NCBI RefSeq assembly: GCF_000966975.1
Contig: NZ_JZWV01000520.1
Span: 1 to 15,285 of the forward strand
Reading direction: 5' to 3'
Length of the DNA: 15,285 bases
Source of the DNA: Streptomyces katrae
GTDB taxonomy: Bacteria > Actinomycetota > Actinomycetes > Streptomycetales > Streptomycetaceae
Part shown: positions 12,770 through 15,285 of the stretch, piece by piece
Layout of the letters: each line of letters opens with the position of its first letter
How positions within the stretch are numbered: the stretch's first letter is position 1
The notes under the pieces: model-generated
Seen by the model: only the letters and a program-made list of their open reading frames with translations
Database searches by the model: none
Told to the model about the DNA's origin: nothing
Program-made: the position numbers and the translations under genes

Positions 12770-15285
12770 ATGCTGCGAACAGCCCTGCGCAACGTCCTCG
12801 CGCACAAGGCCCGTCTGGCCATGACCGTCCTCGCGGTCTGCCTCGGGGTCGCGTTCATCTCCGGCTCGCTCGTCTTCGCCGAGTCCACCACCGCCGCCTA
12901 CCGGGCCTCCATGGCACGGAACTACGCGGGAACCGCGGTCACAGTGGACCCCAAGTACCCCCTCGGCGCCCCCGCCGACCAGCGCGAGTCCGCCCTCGAC
13001 GACGCGCTCGTGGCCAAGCTGGCGGCCGTCCCCGGCGTCGCCGCGGCCCGCCCGGCCGTCGACGGTTCGGCCACCCTGGCCGCAAAGGACGGCACCCCGC
13101 TGCGCGCCGGCCACACCATGGGGAAGCAGGCCGCCGCCTACGTCCCCGGCCCCGACGGCAAGGACGGCCGCTACCCGCTGACCGCCGGCCGGGCCCCGCT
13201 CACCTCCGGCGAGGTGGCCCTGGACCGGGGCACCGCCGAGGCCGGCGGCTACTCCCTCGGCGACACCGTCAGGCTGGCCGTCGACGGCCCCGTCCTGCGG
13301 CTGCGGCTGGTCGGCATCGTCTCGACCACCGACACCCGGGTGACCGCGGGCGGCACCCTCGCCGTGCTCGACAAGGCCACCGCCCAGGGACTGTTCGCCG
13401 GCCCGGGCCGGTACACGGGGATCGACCTCTCCGCCACCTCCGGCACCGACCCGTACGACCTCGCCCGGCGCGTCGGCGCCCTGCTGCCGGCGGACCGGGC
13501 CGAGGCGGTCACCACGGCCTCGCTCGCCGCCCAGCAGTCGGTCTTCATCGACACGAAGACCAGCAGCTACTCCCGGCTGCCCCTGATCTTCGCCGTGGTC
13601 TCCCTCTTCATCGGCTCGTTCCTGATCATCAACACCTTCACCATGCTCGTCACCCGGCGCTCCCGGGAGATCGCCCTGCTGCGCGCGATCGGCGCCACCC
13701 GACGGCAGGTGACCGGTTCCGTGCTCGCCGAGGCGGCGCTGGTCGGGCTCCTCGCCTCGGTGCTCGGCTTCGTCCTCGGCCTCGGTGTCGCCGCCGTCCT
13801 GCCCGGCCTCCTCGGCACCGCGGACGACCTGCTGCCCCGGGGCCCGCTCGTGATCGGCCCCGCCCCGGTGCTCGCCTCCCTGGCCGTCGGCGTCGGCGTC
13901 ACGGTCCTCGCCGCCTGGCTGCCCTCCCGCCGGGCGGCCAGGATCGCGCCCGTCGAGGCGATGCGCACCGCCGAGCAGCTGCCCTCCGTGGCCCTGTCCC
14001 GGATCCGGGGCGCGGCCGGAGCCGCCGTACTCCTCGTCGGCGCCGGGCTGCTGGTCTCGCTGGACGACGCCCGCAGCGCCTCGGACGCCAACCTGCGGAC
14101 CGCGATGTTCGGCTGCGGGATCCTCGTCACGGGGCTGATCCTGCTGGCCCCGCTGCTGGCCGGCCCGGTCATCCGTCTCCTCGGCCGCCTCACCGGCCGG
14201 TTCGGGGTCGTGGGCGACCTCGCGCGGGACAACGCCCTGCGCGACCCCCGGCGTACGGCGGCCACGGCCGTCGCCCTGATGATCAGCACCGCGCTGGTCT
14301 GCGGCCTCGCCGTCATCGAGCACTCCTCCAGCCGGGCCCTGGACTCCCAGGCCGCCGCCGGGCTGAGCGCCGACTACGTCATCAGCACCCGGGGCAACAC
14401 CACGGCCATCGACGCGGCCGCCGTGCAACGGGTCGCCGCCCTGCCCGGGGTCACGACCGCCTCGGCCGTCGCGGACTCCACCTTCTCGGCCGGGGCCCTC
14501 GCCCGGCAGGCCTCCGGTGTCGACCCGAAGACCGTGGGGGCCGTCATGAAGCTGCGTTTCACCAGCGGTTCGGCCGAGGGCATCGGCCCGGGCCGGATCG
14601 CCGTCTCCAGCAGCTTCGCCCGGGAGAACCGGCTCGTCACCGGCGGGCGGGTCGAGGGGAGCATCGGCCCCGGCGAGGGCGACCGCGACCGTACCTTCAC
14701 CGTCGTCGGGATCTACGAGGACAACCCCACCGCGCAGGACGTCCTCGTCGACCGGGGCGAGGTGCAGCGCCACGGCTTCCTGCGCGACTCCGTCCAGCGC
14801 GTCCTCGTCCGTACCGGCCCGGGCGCGGCGGACATGGAGAAGCGGCTGCGCCTCGCCGTCGACGACAGCCCGCTGCTGAAGGTGCAGGACCGGAGCGGGC
14901 TCGTCCGGGAGCAGGCCGGTGTGGCCGGCGACCTGATGAGCATGGTGTTCGGGCTGCTCGGCATCGGGGTGGTCATCTCCGCCCTCGGCATGGTCAACAC
15001 GCTCGCCATGTCGGTGGCCGAACGCACCCGCGAGATCGGCGTCCTGCGCGCCATCGGCATGGACCGCGCCGGGATCCGCCGGATGATCCGGCTCGAATCC
15101 CTCGCCGTCGCCGCCTTCGGGACCCTGCTGGGCCTGGCCGGCGGCCTGTTCGGGGCGTGGAAGGTCAGCGGACTCGCCAACGGGGCCATTCCCCGCTACA
15201 CGTTCTCCCTCCCCTGGGGAACCCTCGCCCTGGTCGTCGTCCTCTCGCTGGCGGTCGGCGCCGCGGCGGCCGCGCTCCCGGCCCG
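12770..15285 (+). CDS. ABC transporter permease, double FtsX-domain (MacB-like), 3' end beyond window
   Basis: 838 codons are visible from the ATG at 12770, with no stop before the window ends. It continues ...AAAALPA, where the family normally ends within a few more residues (R-R-A-A-R...), so it is nearly complete. The protein is a duplicated unit. An N-terminal helix (about 17-38) is followed by an extracytoplasmic domain (about 40-265), then an FtsX module of three helices (about 270-390) with RRSREIALLRAIGATRRQV (296-314). After a middle membrane section (about 415-517) comes a second extracytoplasmic domain (about 520-715). A second FtsX module follows (about 722-838), with ERTREIGVLRAIGMDRAGIR (751-770). 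About ten helices are expected. No other in-frame ATG or GTG exists upstream; the ribosome site is poor (GAAAG at 12759-12763). It forms an operon with the ATPase, despite the repeat array between them. Confidence 0.9.
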   Translation, partial: MLRTALRNVLAHKARLAMTVLAVCLGVAFISGSLVFAESTTAAYRASMARNYAGTAVTVDPKYPLGAPADQRESALDDALVAKLAAVPGVAAARPAVDGSATLAAKDGTPLRAGHTMGKQAAAYVPGPDGKDGRYPLTAGRAPLTSGEVALDRGTAEAGGYSLGDTVRLAVDGPVLRLRLVGIVSTTDTRVTAGGTLAVLDKATAQGLFAGPGRYTGIDLSATSGTDPYDLARRVGALLPADRAEAVTTASLAAQQSVFIDTKTSSYSRLPLIFAVVSLFIGSFLIINTFTMLVTRRSREIALLRAIGATRRQVTGSVLAEAALVGLLASVLGFVLGLGVAAVLPGLLGTADDLLPRGPLVIGPAPVLASLAVGVGVTVLAAWLPSRRAARIAPVEAMRTAEQLPSVALSRIRGAAGAAVLLVGAGLLVSLDDARSASDANLRTAMFGCGILVTGLILLAPLLAGPVIRLLGRLTGRFGVVGDLARDNALRDPRRTAATAVALMISTALVCGLAVIEHSSSRALDSQAAAGLSADYVISTRGNTTAIDAAAVQRVAALPGVTTASAVADSTFSAGALARQASGVDPKTVGAVMKLRFTSGSAEGIGPGRIAVSSSFARENRLVTGGRVEGSIGPGEGDRDRTFTVVGIYEDNPTAQDVLVDRGEVQRHGFLRDSVQRVLVRTGPGAADMEKRLRLAVDDSPLLKVQDRSGLVREQAGVAGDLMSMVFGLLGIGVVISALGMVNTLAMSVAERTREIGVLRAIGMDRAGIRRMIRLESLAVAAFGTLLGLAGGLFGAWKVSGLANGAIPRYTFSLPWGTLALVVVLSLAVGAAAAALPA

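Noticed and set aside
12533..14773. Minus-strand open frame (746 aa) opposite the ABC permease
   Set aside because: It is a Gly/Asp/Arg-rich shadow product with no domain. The plus-strand frame carries clear FtsX motifs.

Overview
The window is high-GC DNA (strong G/C at third codon positions, GTG starts, long GC hairpins without U-tracts as terminators). It reads as a Streptomyces or close actinomycete chromosome. The clearest signs are the 3' end of a principal sigma factor ending like HrdB, a nearby type IIA topoisomerase B subunit (ParE type), and a small zinc-ribbon protein between them. This is a conserved housekeeping neighbourhood, not a mobile island. I see no IS element, tRNA, rRNA, CRISPR array or prophage gene.

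Layout. (1) 1-707: 3' end of hrdB, then a hairpin terminator. (2) 808-1662: secreted trypsin-like S1 protease. (3) 1728-1828: hairpin cluster between convergent genes. (4) 2097-1861 (minus): 78-aa DUF7455-type zinc-ribbon protein. (5) 2098-2544: divergent intergenic region with the likely parE promoter, which overlaps a LexA/SOS-box-like sequence. (6) 2545-4665: parE, with a strong terminator. (7) 4805-6885: two-gene operon of a DUF485 membrane protein and a sodium:solute symporter of the ActP/MctC (acetate/monocarboxylate) type, joined by a GTGA overlap. (8) 9215-7599 and 7602-6904 (minus): CitA/DcuS-type sensor kinase and CitB/DcuR-type regulator, also joined by a GTGA overlap and convergent with the symporter. 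They are the natural candidates to control it. (9) 9416-11742: a second, unrelated two-component pair of the DesK/NarL class, whose kinase carries an unusual extra C-terminal membrane segment plus outer domain. (10) 11890-15285: MacB/LolD-type ABC exporter, with the ATPase complete and the large FtsX-type permease cut by the window end just before its C-terminus.

How they fit together. Regions 7-8 look like a carboxylate uptake module: transporter plus sensor/regulator. Regions 9-10 look like a stress- or export-type TCS-ABC module. The most informative non-coding signal is a motif, YCYTTYGGCAGAG, often within an inverted repeat. It lies once upstream of the DesK-type kinase and twice upstream of the ABC ATPase. 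The promoter-proximal copies are exactly 52 nt upstream of the proposed -10 hexamers in both promoters and 64-65 nt upstream of start codons that look leaderless. I infer that the NarL-type regulator binds there, controlling itself and the exporter.
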